Shown in pieces: positions 33,491 through 42,360 of a stretch of DNA of 64,000 bases. The notes below the pieces were generated by a model, which did no database searches, was not told where the DNA came from, and saw only the letters and a list, made by a program, of their open reading frames with translations. Every line of letters begins with the position of its first letter. The first letter of the stretch is position 1. Position numbers and translations under genes: made by a program. The stretch covers positions 1 to 64,000 of the forward strand of contig DASVZA010000030.1 of the NCBI GenBank assembly GCA_036391875.1. Direction: 5' to 3'. The DNA comes from Parasulfuritortus sp036391875 (lineage in GTDB: Bacteria > Pseudomonadota > Gammaproteobacteria > Burkholderiales > Thiobacillaceae).

Positions 33491-34191
33491 TGAAGGCCAT
33501 GATCCTGGCCGCCGGGCTCGGCGAGCGCATGCGGCCGCTGACCGACCACACGCCGAAACCGCTGCTGACGGTCGGCGGCAAGCCGCTGATCGTCTGGCAG
33601 ATCGAGCGGCTCCGGGCGGCCGGCTTCACCGACCTGGTCGTCAACCACGCCCACCTAGGCCGCCAGATCGAGGCCGCGCTGGGCGACGGCGGCGCCTACG
33701 GCGTCCATATCGACTGGTCGGACGAAGGCACGCCGCTGGAGACCGCCGGCGGCATCGCCAAGGCCCGGCATCTGCTCGGCGCCGAGCCGTTCCTGGTCAC
33801 CAACGGCGACGTCTACACCGACTACGACTACGGCCGGCTGCGCCCGGTGCTGGAGGCCATGGCGGCCGATCCGGCGCGGCTGGCGCATCTGGTGCTGGTC
33901 GACAACCCGCCCCATCATCCGCAGGGCGACTTCGCATTGGAGGGCGGGCAGGTGAAGCTGCCACCCACCCACGCCACCGGCCGCCATACCTTCTCCGGCA
34001 TCGGCTGCTACCGGCCCGAACTGTTCGCCGCCATCGAGCCGGGCGCCAAGGCCAAGCTGGCGCCGCTGCTGATCGCCGCGATGGTCCAGGGCCGGGTCAG
34101 CGGCGAGCATTTCGCCGGCCGCTGGGAGGACGTCGGCACGCCGGCCCGTTTACAGGCATTGGACGAGGAATTGCATGCACACTGCGCCTGA
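33490..34191 (+). CDS. murU: N-acetylmuramate-1-phosphate uridylyltransferase MurU
   Basis: MurU converts MurNAc-1-phosphate to UDP-MurNAc, completing the recycling step begun by AmgK. The 233-residue nucleotidyltransferase has the signature AAGLGERMRPLTDHTPKPLL near the N-terminus, the metal Asp in NGDVYTDYDY, and GRWEDVGTPARLQAL at the C-terminus. Its ATG overlaps the amgK stop by one base, and its end overlaps pepP by 17 bp. Confidence 0.93.
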   Translation: MKAMILAAGLGERMRPLTDHTPKPLLTVGGKPLIVWQIERLRAAGFTDLVVNHAHLGRQIEAALGDGGAYGVHIDWSDEGTPLETAGGIAKARHLLGAEPFLVTNGDVYTDYDYGRLRPVLEAMAADPARLAHLVLVDNPPHHPQGDFALEGGQVKLPPTHATGRHTFSGIGCYRPELFAAIEPGAKAKLAPLLIAAMVQGRVSGEHFAGRWEDVGTPARLQALDEELHAHCA

Positions 34192-35533
34192 CCGAGAACT
34201 CTACCGCCAGCGCCGCCGCCGGGTCATGAAGGCCATGGCCGAAGGCGTCATGGTCATCGCCACCGCCCCGGAAGCGGTGCGCAACCGCGACGCATACTAT
34301 CCGTACCGGCCGGACAGCTATTTCTGGTGGCTGACCGGCTTTCCCGAACCGGAGGCCGTGGTGGTGCTGGTCGCCGGCAAGCGGCCGAAGCAATATCTGT
34401 TCTGCCGGGAGAAGAATCCGGAACGGGAGATCTGGGACGGTTTCCGATGGGGACCGAAGGATGCCCGCGCCGCCTACGGTTTCGATGCCGCCTGGCCGAT
34501 CGAGCAGCTCGACCGGCGCCTGCCCGGTCTGCTGGAGAACCAGCCCCAGGTGTCCTACCTGATCGGCCAGAACCCGGCCTGGGACAACCGGGTCGCCGGC
34601 TGGCTCAACAGCGTGCGCGACAAGGCCCGGACCGGCGTCCGGGCGCCGGCCGCCCTGACCGACGCCCGCGCCCTGCTGGACGAGTTCCGCCTGTTCAAGG
34701 ACGCGCACGAACTGGCCATGATGCGCCGGGCCGCCGACATCTCGGCCGAGGCCCACCGCCGGGCCATGCAGGCCTGCCGACCGGGGGCGCACGAATACGA
34801 AATCGAGGCCGAGCTGCTGCACGCCTTCCGCCAGGGCGGCTCGGAGGCACCGGCCTATACCTCCATCGTCGCCGGCGGGGCCAACGCCTGCATCCTGCAC
34901 TATGTGTTCAACAACCGGCCGCTCAACGATGGCGACCTGCTGTTGATCGACGCCGGCGCCGAGTACGCCGGCTATGCCGCCGACATCACCCGCACCTTCC
35001 CGGTCAACGGCCGCTTCAGCCCGGCCCAGAAGGACGCCTACGAGATCGTCCTGGCCGCCCAGGCGGCGGCCATCGCCGAAGTCAGGCCCGGCAACGGCTG
35101 GAACGCCCCGCATGAGGCGGCGGTGCGCGTCCTGGTCCAGGGCATGAAGGACTTGAAGCTGCTCAAGGGCCGGATAGACGGCCTGATCGAATCCGGCGCC
35201 TATCGCCGCTTCTACATGCACCGCACCGGCCATTGGCTGGGCCTCGACGTGCACGACGCCGGCGAATACAAGCTGGCCGGCGACTGGCGCACGCTGCAGC
35301 CGGGCATGACCCTGACCGTCGAGCCGGGGCTCTACATCCGGCCCGGAACCGGCGTGCCGCGCCGGTTGCACGACATCGGCATCCGGATCGAGGACGACGT
35401 GCTGGTGACCGAGACCGGCTGCGAGGTGCTGACCGCCGCCGCGCCCAAGACCGTGGCCGAGATCGAGGCGACCATGCGCGGCGCCGCCCGGCCGCATCGC
35501 GCGGCCGCCGGTGCCCGGCGTCGGGGAGCCTGA
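34175..35533 (+). CDS. pepP: Xaa-Pro aminopeptidase (aminopeptidase P II)
   Basis: PepP removes an N-terminal residue that precedes proline. The 452-residue protein has the AMP_N domain (YRQRRRRVMKAMAEGVMVIA) and a pita-bread M24 domain with all five metal ligands: the two Asp in LIDAGAEYAGYAADITRTFP, His in HRTGHWLGLDVHD, Glu in TVEPGLYI and Glu in GIRIEDDVLV. The pepP-ubiH order is conserved across proteobacteria. Confidence 0.96.
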   Translation: MHTAPDRELYRQRRRRVMKAMAEGVMVIATAPEAVRNRDAYYPYRPDSYFWWLTGFPEPEAVVVLVAGKRPKQYLFCREKNPEREIWDGFRWGPKDARAAYGFDAAWPIEQLDRRLPGLLENQPQVSYLIGQNPAWDNRVAGWLNSVRDKARTGVRAPAALTDARALLDEFRLFKDAHELAMMRRAADISAEAHRRAMQACRPGAHEYEIEAELLHAFRQGGSEAPAYTSIVAGGANACILHYVFNNRPLNDGDLLLIDAGAEYAGYAADITRTFPVNGRFSPAQKDAYEIVLAAQAAAIAEVRPGNGWNAPHEAAVRVLVQGMKDLKLLKGRIDGLIESGAYRRFYMHRTGHWLGLDVHDAGEYKLAGDWRTLQPGMTLTVEPGLYIRPGTGVPRRLHDIGIRIEDDVLVTETGCEVLTAAAPKTVAEIEATMRGAARPHRAAAGARRRGA

Positions 35534-35536
35534 GCC

Positions 35537-36688
35537 ATGCGCGACCATTTCGAGATCGCGATCATCGGCGGCGGGCCGGTCGGCGCCGCCCTGGCCATTG
35601 CCCTGCGGGACAGCGGCCTCGACGTCGCCGTGCTGGAGGCCAAGACCGAATTCGCCGCCCGCGATCCGCGCGCCCTGGCCCTGGCCCAGGGTACCCGCCT
35701 GATCCTGGAGCGGCTGGGCGTCTGGGACCGGCTCGCCGGGCGGACCACGGCCATCGAGACCATCCACGTCTCGCAGCGCGGCGGCTTCGGCCGGGCGGTG
35801 CTGGAGGCGGCCGAGCTGGGCGTGCCGGCGCTCGGCTACACCACCGAATACGGCGACCTGTACGCCGCCCTGGCGGCGGCCTTGCCGGAGGCCGGCGCGA
35901 CGCTGATCACCGGTGCCCGGGTGACGGCGGTGCGGCCGGCCGCAGGTTGCGGACTGGTCGAATACGAGCGGGACGGCCAGCCTTGTCGGCTGACCGCCCG
36001 GCTGCTGGTCCTGGCCGACGGCGGCAAGAGCCTGCCGGGCGCGGTCGACATCAAGGAATACGGCCAGAGCGCCATCATCTGCACTGTGCGGACCGCGCTG
36101 CCGCACGGCAACCGGGCCTACGAACGCTTCACCCCGGACGGCCCGATGGCCTTGCTGCCGCTCGGCGACGACTACGCCCTGGTCTGGACCACCGAGGCGG
36201 ACCAGGTCGAGACCCGCATGCAGTGGGACGATGCCACCTTCCTCGATGCCGCACAGCGCGCCTTCGGCGACCGCCAGGGGCGTTTCCTGGCGGCCGGGCC
36301 CCGTTCGGTCTTCCCGCTCCGGCTGATCACCAGTGCCGCCGGCGACCGGCCCGGGCTGGTGCGGATCGGCAACGCCGCCCAGACCCTGCACCCGGTCGCC
36401 GGCCAGGGCTTCAACCTCGGCCTGCGCGACGCCTGGTGGCTGGCCGAGACGATCCTGGACGCCTCCCGCGAACAACTGGGCGACACCGATTTCCTGCAGC
36501 GCTACCGCAAGCACCGGCGCTGGGACGTGGCCGGCGGCATCGCCATGACCGACCTGCTGGTCGACCTGTTCGCCAACGACCTGCCGGTCCTGTCCCAGGC
36601 CCGCGGCCTGGCGCTCACCGCGATGGATGTGCTGCCGCCGCTCAAGCACCTGTTCGCCCGCAAGATGATGTTCGGAGCCCAGGCATGA
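35537..36688 (+). CDS. ubiH: Ubiquinone biosynthesis hydroxylase UbiH
   Basis: UbiH is a flavoprotein monooxygenase that hydroxylates a ring carbon in ubiquinone synthesis. The 383-residue protein starts with the FAD Rossmann motif IIGGGPVGAALAIAL. Its second FAD motif is GNAAQTLHPVAGQGFNLGLRD-like; the Asn and Gln in GNAAQ, in place of the more general GDAAH, are typical of UbiH itself. It follows pepP by three bases and overlaps the next small ORF by four. Confidence 0.93.
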   Translation: MRDHFEIAIIGGGPVGAALAIALRDSGLDVAVLEAKTEFAARDPRALALAQGTRLILERLGVWDRLAGRTTAIETIHVSQRGGFGRAVLEAAELGVPALGYTTEYGDLYAALAAALPEAGATLITGARVTAVRPAAGCGLVEYERDGQPCRLTARLLVLADGGKSLPGAVDIKEYGQSAIICTVRTALPHGNRAYERFTPDGPMALLPLGDDYALVWTTEADQVETRMQWDDATFLDAAQRAFGDRQGRFLAAGPRSVFPLRLITSAAGDRPGLVRIGNAAQTLHPVAGQGFNLGLRDAWWLAETILDASREQLGDTDFLQRYRKHRRWDVAGGIAMTDLLVDLFANDLPVLSQARGLALTAMDVLPPLKHLFARKMMFGAQA

Positions 36689-36831
36689 GCGATCGCCAGC
36701 ATTACGATGTCGTGATTGTCGGGGCGGTGCGAGCAGGGAGCAGGGGCCCCGCGAGCGGGGATGCGACCGGCCGCGAGTCGCCGCCGGCCGCCGACCTGGT
36801 CCGGCATGTTGGAGCTAGTCGTCATGAGTGA
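36685..36831 (+). pseudogene. Truncated start of a UbiH-family gene forming a 48-residue leader ORF
   Basis: The first 13 residues (MSDRQHYDVVIVG) nearly repeat the start of the following monooxygenase (MSDRLHFDIVIVG); only four bases differ over the first 38. The frame then turns into low-complexity Arg/Ala/Gly sequence over a hairpin-rich insert and stops at 36829-36831, inside the start of the next gene. Its ATG overlaps the ubiH stop. It is either a partial tandem duplication or the remnant of a third monooxygenase gene, and may couple ubiH translation to the next gene. Confidence 0.7.
36747..36760. repeat. REP-like hairpin between the duplicated gene starts
   Basis: CCCCGC-GA-GCGGGG is a perfect inverted repeat inside a longer imperfect palindrome (AGCAGGGGCC and ATGCGACCGG on its flanks). 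The composition is like bacterial REP elements of the GAGCGGG...CCCGC type. It sits in the roughly 100-bp insert between the truncated and the complete monooxygenase start. Confidence 0.4.
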
Positions 36832-37975
36832 TCGCCTGCATTTCGATATCGTGATTGTCGGCGGCGGCCTGACCGGCACGGCCATGGCCCTCGCCCTGAA
36901 GCATTCGCCCTACCGCGTCGCCCTGGTCGAACCGCGGCCGCCCCAGGTGCCGGCGGAGGATTGGGATGCCCGCGTCTACGCCTACAGCCCCGGCAACGTG
37001 AACTGGCTGAAGGACCTGGGCGGCTGGGCCGAACCGGTCCGCGCCCAGGCCATCCACGCCATGCGCATCTTCGGCGACGAGGGCGGCCGGCTGGAATTCG
37101 ACGCGCTGGAAACCGGCCTGCCGGAGTTGGCCTGGATCGCCGAGAACGGCCGGCTGCAATATGCCCTGTGGCAGGCGGCAGGCCGGGCCGGCAACATCGA
37201 TTTCATCGCGGCCCAGCCCGAGGCGGTGGCCTGGGGCGAGGGGCGGCACGCCCTGATCCTGGCCGACGGCCGGCGCCTGGAGTGCGACCTGCTGGTCGGC
37301 GCCGACGGCGCCAGTTCCTGGCTGCGCGACCAGGCCGGCATCGGCTTCAGCGTCAAGGACCAGCACCAGGCCGGCGTGGTGGCCAACTTCGAGACCGAGC
37401 GGCCGCATCGCGGCATCGCCTGGCAGTGGTTCCGCGAGGACAGCGTGCTGGCCTACCTGCCCCTGCCGGGCAGGCGCATCTCCATCGTCTGGTCGACCCA
37501 CGAGGACGCCGTGCCGGATCGCTTGGCGCGCAGCGCGGAGGAATTCGCAGCCGACGTCGCCGAGGCCGGCTACCACATGCTCGGCGATCTCCGGCTGATC
37601 ACCCCGCAGGCCGCCTTCCCGCTCAAGATCCGGCGGGCGGACGAATGGGTCCGGCCGGGCCTGGTCCTGATCGGCGACGCCGCCCATACCGTCCACCCCT
37701 TGGCCGGCCAGGGCGTCAACCTGGGCTTCCGGGATTGCCGGCTGCTGGCCGAAATGCTAGCTTCCGGCGGGAACCCCGGTGCGATCGGCCGTCTCCAAGC
37801 CTACGCGGTGCGCAGGATGGAAGACGTGGCGTCCATGCAGTTCACCACGGGCGGTTTGAAGAAACTGTTCAACAATGCCGATCCGGCCGTGCGCGGCCTG
37901 CGCAACGCCGGGCTCGGTTTGACCAACGGCCAGGATTGGCTGAAACAGGCGCTCATGCGCCATGCCGTGCAATGA
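36824..37975 (+). CDS. UbiH/UbiF/VisC/COQ6-family FAD monooxygenase
   Basis: The 383-residue flavoprotein has the FAD motif IVIVGGGLTGTAMALAL at the N-terminus, the middle motif LLVGADGASSWLRDQAG and the second FAD motif LIGDAAHTVHPLAGQGVNL. It belongs to the ubiquinone hydroxylase family; next to ubiH it is probably the C5- or C6-position enzyme (UbiI, UbiF or the broad-range UbiM cannot be told apart by eye). The ATG at 36824 matches the family start. The longer open frame reaches back through the duplicated region and was rejected. Confidence 0.9.
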   Translation: MSDRLHFDIVIVGGGLTGTAMALALKHSPYRVALVEPRPPQVPAEDWDARVYAYSPGNVNWLKDLGGWAEPVRAQAIHAMRIFGDEGGRLEFDALETGLPELAWIAENGRLQYALWQAAGRAGNIDFIAAQPEAVAWGEGRHALILADGRRLECDLLVGADGASSWLRDQAGIGFSVKDQHQAGVVANFETERPHRGIAWQWFREDSVLAYLPLPGRRISIVWSTHEDAVPDRLARSAEEFAADVAEAGYHMLGDLRLITPQAAFPLKIRRADEWVRPGLVLIGDAAHTVHPLAGQGVNLGFRDCRLLAEMLASGGNPGAIGRLQAYAVRRMEDVASMQFTTGGLKKLFNNADPAVRGLRNAGLGLTNGQDWLKQALMRHAVQ

Positions 37976-37989
37976 TTTTTGGAGCCTCC

Positions 37990-38703
37990 ATGCGTATCTT
38001 CATCTCCCTGCTGCTGACCCTCTTGTTCACCACCGCCTGCAATGCGGCGCAGGATGGCAACATCAAGAAAAACCTGGAAGCCCGCTTCCCGGGCCTCCAC
38101 GTCAACAGCGTCAGCAAGAGCCCGGTCGACGGGTTGTATGAAGTGGTGGTCGAAGGCGATCACATCATCTACGTCGACAAGGACGCCAAATATCTGCTGG
38201 ACGGCATCCTGGTCGAGACCGCGACCAAGCGCAACCTGACCCAGGAAAAGGTCGACAAGCTGACCGCGGTCAACTTCGACAGCCTGCCGCTGCAGCAGGC
38301 GATCAAGATCGTGCACGGCGACGGCTCGCGCCGGCTGGCCGTGTTCTCGGATCCGGACTGCCCGTTCTGCCGCAAGCTGGAACCGGAGCTGGCCCAGCTG
38401 AAGAACGTCACCATCTACATCTTCGAATATCCCCTGCCCATGCATACCGATGCCGCCCGCAAGGCGCGCGTGATCTGGTGCAGTCCGGACCGGGCCAAGG
38501 CCTGGGATGACTTCATGCTGCGTGGCAAGCTGGCCGACAACAAGGGCGATTGCCCGAATCCGATCGACGCCAACCTGGCGCTCGGCCAGAAGCTGAACGT
38601 CCAGGGCACGCCCAACATCGTCCTGCCCAACGGCCAGCGGATCCCGGGCCTGGTCCCGGCCGACCGCCTGGCCAAGATGCTGGACGCCGCCAGCGGCAAG
38701 TAA
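37990..38703 (+). CDS. dsbC: Thiol:disulfide interchange protein DsbC
   Basis: DsbC is the periplasmic disulfide isomerase, kept reduced by DsbD. The 237-residue protein has a signal peptide (ISLLLTLLFTTACNAA), an N-terminal dimerisation domain (about 22-85) and a thioredoxin domain with the active-site C124-P-F-C127 and a second pair (C around IWCSPD and DCPNP). GGAGCCTCC precedes the ATG at 37990; an in-frame ATG at 37972 would spoil the signal peptide. LptD, encoded nearby, is a known DsbC client in other bacteria. Confidence 0.94.
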   Translation: MRIFISLLLTLLFTTACNAAQDGNIKKNLEARFPGLHVNSVSKSPVDGLYEVVVEGDHIIYVDKDAKYLLDGILVETATKRNLTQEKVDKLTAVNFDSLPLQQAIKIVHGDGSRRLAVFSDPDCPFCRKLEPELAQLKNVTIYIFEYPLPMHTDAARKARVIWCSPDRAKAWDDFMLRGKLADNKGDCPNPIDANLALGQKLNVQGTPNIVLPNGQRIPGLVPADRLAKMLDAASGK

Positions 38704-38739
38704 ATCCGACGCCGGCCGTCCCGGCGACGGCCAACGAAG

Positions 38740-39483
38740 ATGGAGCTGGCGTTCCTCGATCAGGCGTTCTGGAGGCAGGTCTGGGGCCTGCCGCTGACCC
38801 GCATGCTGCTGCTTTCGCTCAGCCTGCATGTCGCGGTGGCCATGCTGGTCCAGCCGCGCAGCTACACGGTCGCCCGGGAAGAGACGAGCGTGATCAATGC
38901 CCGGCTTTTGTCGGACAGGCCCGCAGAGGCTTTGCCGGCGCAATCCCGTCCCCTTCCGGAGCCGGTCGAAGCAAGACCGCAATCCGCTGCCGTTCAGCCG
39001 GTAGTGCCGGCTTCGCCGCGAGCCGATTCGGCCGAGGCCATACGGCCGTCGCCCGAACCGGTAACTGCTGCCGCTGCCAAGATGGCGGACGGACCACCAA
39101 ATCCGGCCAAGGAAACCGTACCCCACCAGGAAAAGGGTTCGGCACCGGGTTTGCCCAGCATCCCGGTCATGGTCGACGACACTTGGTATGAGGCGAAGCA
39201 ATTGGATGTCCAGCCCAAGCTTGCCGTGCCGTTTGAAAATGTCGTCGTTTATCCGCTCGAGGCCGTGCGGCGAGGCCAGGAGGGCTCGGTCAAGTTGAAG
39301 TTGAAGGTCGACGAATTCGGTGTGGTGCAGGATGTGTCCATCATCGAAAGCAACCCGCCGGGAGTGTTCGACGATGCGGTGCTGGCGGCGGTCAAGAAGG
39401 AGCATTTCATCCCGGCGGTGAAGGATGGCAGACCGGTTCGGTCGCTCATCTATAGCCGGGTCGACTTCAAGCTGCGCGATTAG
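38740..39483 (+). CDS. TonB-like energy transducer protein
   Basis: The 247-residue protein has one N-terminal membrane helix (about 20-38, RMLLLSLSLHVAVAMLV), a proline/alanine-rich periplasmic spacer (60-130) and a C-terminal TonB_C domain (about 165-245: YPLEAVRRGQEGSVKLKLKV, DDAVLAAVKKEHFIPA). TonB links the ExbB-ExbD motor to outer-membrane transporters. No exbB or exbD is adjacent, so it either uses distant partners or acts in another envelope process. Confidence 0.85.
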   Translation: MELAFLDQAFWRQVWGLPLTRMLLLSLSLHVAVAMLVQPRSYTVAREETSVINARLLSDRPAEALPAQSRPLPEPVEARPQSAAVQPVVPASPRADSAEAIRPSPEPVTAAAAKMADGPPNPAKETVPHQEKGSAPGLPSIPVMVDDTWYEAKQLDVQPKLAVPFENVVVYPLEAVRRGQEGSVKLKLKVDEFGVVQDVSIIESNPPGVFDDAVLAAVKKEHFIPAVKDGRPVRSLIYSRVDFKLRD

Positions 39484-39537
39484 CGCTTCGGTTGCCTCCG
39501 TCATTGGTTCCAGTGACGATCCGGTCCATTCGTTCGG

Positions 39538-39966
39538 TCAGCGCGATTTTTCCACGATGCAGGCCAGGTAGGCGGTGCCGTCGGGCGGCGTGCCGTAGCG
39601 CTGGCTGGTCCAGATCATCTCGGCCAGGCAGTCCATGACTTCGTGCTGGGCGCGGTGTTCGTCGCCCAGCTTGCGGGCCAGGGCGAGGTAGCGGGTGCGG
39701 ATGCCGGCCGGCTGGTCGATCGAGATCTGCTCGGTGATCGACAGGTGCATCATCAGGTGCAGGAAAGGATTGGTCTCGCCGCTCTCGGGCAGCCAGTCGC
39801 GCTCCAGGTTGGCGTCGGGGTCGGCCAGCAGGGCGTGGTACTCGGGATGGCGCTCGATGTGGTCGCAGGCCATGGCCTCCAAGTCGGTCAGGACGGAGCG
39901 TTCCCGCTGCTTGCGCCAGGCCTCGAACAGGAACCGGCGGGCTTCCTCGCGGCTGGGGTCAAACAT
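39538..39966 (-). CDS. DUF1841 family protein
   Basis: The 142-residue soluble protein starts MFDPSREEARRFLFEAWRKQ and contains ETNPFLHLMMHLSITEQISI and HEVMDCLAEMIW, which identify the proteobacterial DUF1841 family. A conserved acidic/His pattern is present, but no function is known. It overlaps the FIST gene by eight bases and is probably the last gene of the nth-FIST unit. Confidence 0.85.
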   Translation of the reverse strand: MFDPSREEARRFLFEAWRKQRERSVLTDLEAMACDHIERHPEYHALLADPDANLERDWLPESGETNPFLHLMMHLSITEQISIDQPAGIRTRYLALARKLGDEHRAQHEVMDCLAEMIWTSQRYGTPPDGTAYLACIVEKSR

Positions 39967-41041
39967 CGTAATGCAGGGCCAGCACGGTGCTGTATTGCAG
40001 CAGGTGGTTGGTGTCGTCGAGCGGGGCGAACTCGCCGTTGCCGTAGAAGCCGATCAGGGGCATGCCGGGGAAGCGCCGGTTGATGGCCTCCAGGTCGCGG
40101 TCGGCGCCGCCGTAGAAATAGGAGCCGCGGCTCATGCAGGGAAAACAGAGGCCGAAGGCCGGGGCATCGAGGTCGTCCCCGGTCAGCCGATCCAGCATCA
40201 GCCCCATGTCCCGTTCGGCCGCCAGCGGCTGGCGGATGGCCCAGAACAGGTAGTCGTGCTGGCGGACCCGGGCCGAGATGGTGACCGAGCGGCCGCGGGT
40301 GTTGGTGGCGAGGATGGGGGCCAGGCTGTAGCGGCCTTCGACCAGGGCGTTTTCCGGGTCGCCGTGGACGATGCCGGCCATCACCAGGTGGAGCGGGAAC
40401 TGGCGCGAATCGCTGGCATCGAGGGGCAGGCCGCGGGCCAGGTCGTCCAGGGCTGGCTGGCCATCGAGCAGGTGGACGTCGTGGCCGGCGACCCGGTCCA
40501 CCGTGTGCGGTTCGGACAGGGGTTGGATGCCGCGCGAGACACCGACCCGGCAGCGGGTGCCGTCCAATGCCAGTTCGCTGCGCCGGCCGGCGGTGAGGCG
40601 GCTGCCCTGCCAGACGGTGTAGGGGCCCTGGCCGCTGGCGTCGCCGGAGACCGCGCCGTAGCGCCGGCCGGGCAGGTCGAGCCAGGAGGTGTCGACCGCA
40701 TTGGGTGCGGCCATGGTCAGGCGCCAGTCGTCGTCGCCAGCGGCGGGGCGCAGTTCGGGGCCGTCGCCGAACACCATGGCGGCGGCGGCCGGTGCATCGA
40801 GCAACCAGTCCTCCTCGGTGAACAGGCCGACCGAGGTGCAGCCGGATACCTGCAGGCAGTTGGCGGCGCGCGAGGCGGCGGTGATGGCGGGCTGCGGTCG
40901 GGTGGCGAAATCGGAACTGAGAAAGAGCAGCACACCGCGTGCGATGTCGAGCCCGGCCCGGTCCATGGCCGTACGCACCGCCTCGGTGGCCAGATCGGGC
41001 GTGGCGACGATGCCGCGGGCGAGGCCGGTGGCGACTTTCAT
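39959..41041 (-). CDS. FIST-domain protein (putative sensor)
   Basis: The 360-residue soluble protein has an N-terminal FIST domain (GVLLFLSSDFATRP, CLQVSGCTSVGLFTEEDWLL) and a C-terminal FIST_C domain ending FGLCFPCMSRGSYFYGGADR and LIGFYGNGEFAPLD. FIST domains are thought to bind small ligands, perhaps amino acids. Here no kinase or output domain is fused. The ATG at 41039-41041 overlaps the nth stop, supporting this start. It is placed between nth and DUF1841, an arrangement also seen in other betaproteobacteria. Confidence 0.87.
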   Translation of the reverse strand: MKVATGLARGIVATPDLATEAVRTAMDRAGLDIARGVLLFLSSDFATRPQPAITAASRAANCLQVSGCTSVGLFTEEDWLLDAPAAAAMVFGDGPELRPAAGDDDWRLTMAAPNAVDTSWLDLPGRRYGAVSGDASGQGPYTVWQGSRLTAGRRSELALDGTRCRVGVSRGIQPLSEPHTVDRVAGHDVHLLDGQPALDDLARGLPLDASDSRQFPLHLVMAGIVHGDPENALVEGRYSLAPILATNTRGRSVTISARVRQHDYLFWAIRQPLAAERDMGLMLDRLTGDDLDAPAFGLCFPCMSRGSYFYGGADRDLEAINRRFPGMPLIGFYGNGEFAPLDDTNHLLQYSTVLALHYDV

Positions 41042-41673
41042 GACGCGCTCTTCTCCTTCCATTCGCACAGGTCGAAGATCGGACAGCGGCCGCAGTCCGG
41101 CTTGCGTGCCTTGCAGATGTAGCGGCCGTGCAGGATCAGCCAGTGGTGGGCATCGTGCTTGAACTCGTCGGGCGTGTGGCGGAGCAGCTTGTGCTCGACC
41201 TCGAGCACGGTCCTGCCGGGGGCGAGGCCGGTCCGGTTGGCGACCCGGAAGATGTGGGTGTCGACCGCGATGGTGGGTTGGCCGAATGCCGTGTTGAGGA
41301 CCACGTTGGCGGTCTTGCGGCCGACGCCGGGCAGGGCCTCCAGGGCCTCCCGCTCGGCCGGGACTGCGCCGCCGTGGCGTTCGAGCAGCAGGCGAGAGGT
41401 GGCGATGATGTTCCTGGCCTTGGTCTGATACAGGCCGATGCGGCGGATGTGTTCCTTCAGGCCGGCTTCGCCCAGCGCCAGCATCTTCTGCGGGGTGTCC
41501 GCCACCGGGAACAGGGTCGCCGTCGCCAGGTTGACGCTCTTGTCGGTAGCCTGGGCCGAGAGCACGACCGCGATCAGCAGTTCGAACGGGGTGCGGTAGG
41601 CGAGTTCCGTGGTCGGATGGGGGTTGGCCTCGCGCAGCCGGGCATAGATCTGACTGCGCTTGGCTGCATTCAT
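41038..41673 (-). CDS. nth: Endonuclease III
   Basis: Nth is a DNA glycosylase/AP lyase for oxidised pyrimidines. The 211-residue protein matches E. coli numbering at the catalytic residues K120 (LPGVGRKTANV) and D138 (AVDTHIFRVANR) and has the C-terminal [4Fe-4S] loop C-x6-C-x2-C-x5-C (CKARKPDCGRCPIFDLC). It lies six bases after rsxE, the conserved rsx/rnf-nth order. Confidence 0.97.
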   Translation of the reverse strand: MNAAKRSQIYARLREANPHPTTELAYRTPFELLIAVVLSAQATDKSVNLATATLFPVADTPQKMLALGEAGLKEHIRRIGLYQTKARNIIATSRLLLERHGGAVPAEREALEALPGVGRKTANVVLNTAFGQPTIAVDTHIFRVANRTGLAPGRTVLEVEHKLLRHTPDEFKHDAHHWLILHGRYICKARKPDCGRCPIFDLCEWKEKSAS

Positions 41674-41679
41674 CGGCGT

Positions 41680-42360
41680 TCAGGCCGCCTGTTCCAGGGC
41701 TGCCGGCGGGCGTGCAGGCTGCTGGGCCCGGATCTGCTCGATCCGGTTGCGCAGGGCGATCATCAGACCCAGACCGAAGAACGCGCCGGGTGGCAGGATG
41801 GACAGCAGCAGGCCTTGGTAGTTGGGCAGGACGTGGATGACAAAAGCCTTGGCTGCGGGGCCGAAGGCCAGATCGAGGCCGGACAGCAGGGTGCCCTTGC
41901 CGAACACCTCGCGCAGCCCGCCCAGGAAGGCCAACACCAAGGCCAGGCCCAGGCCCATCATCAGACCGTCAAGGAAGGAATGGAAGACGCCGTTCTTGGA
42001 GGCGTAGGCCTCGACCCGGGCCAGCACGATGCAGTTCACCACGATCAGCGGGATGTAGATGCCCAGCACGAGATAGAGCGGAAGCAGGTAGGCGTGCATC
42101 AGCAGGTCGACCAGGGTGACCAGCGTGGCGATGATCAGGATGTAGATCGGGATCCGTACCGCCTGGGGTACCAGACGGCTGACCACCGCGGCCGCGGTGT
42201 TGGACAAGGCCATGACCAGGGCGGTCGCCAGGCCGAGCGAGAGGCCGTTGACCAGGGTGGTGCTGACTGCGAGGGTCGGGCACATGCCCAGGATCTGGAC
42301 GATGCCGGGATTCTGCTTCCAGAGCCCGTTGACGACGATGTTGCGGATTTCACTGGCCAT
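41680..42360 (-). CDS. rsxE: Rnf/Rsx electron transport complex subunit E
   Basis: RnfE is an integral membrane subunit homologous to NqrD, with about six helices in 226 residues. It begins NIVVNGLWKQNPGIVQILGMCPTLAVS and has the cysteine in GMCPTLAV that helps hold the intramembrane Fe-S site shared with RnfA. It ends with a hydrophilic tail. It overlaps rsxG by 11 bases. Confidence 0.95.
   Translation of the reverse strand: MASEIRNIVVNGLWKQNPGIVQILGMCPTLAVSTTLVNGLSLGLATALVMALSNTAAAVVSRLVPQAVRIPIYILIIATLVTLVDLLMHAYLLPLYLVLGIYIPLIVVNCIVLARVEAYASKNGVFHSFLDGLMMGLGLALVLAFLGGLREVFGKGTLLSGLDLAFGPAAKAFVIHVLPNYQGLLLSILPPGAFFGLGLMIALRNRIEQIRAQQPARPPAALEQAA

Noticed and set aside
36716..36823. Longer start for the second UbiH-family monooxygenase
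   Set aside because: The extra 36 residues read Arg/Pro/Ala-rich sequence across the hairpin insert, while the family N-terminus starts exactly at ATG 36824.
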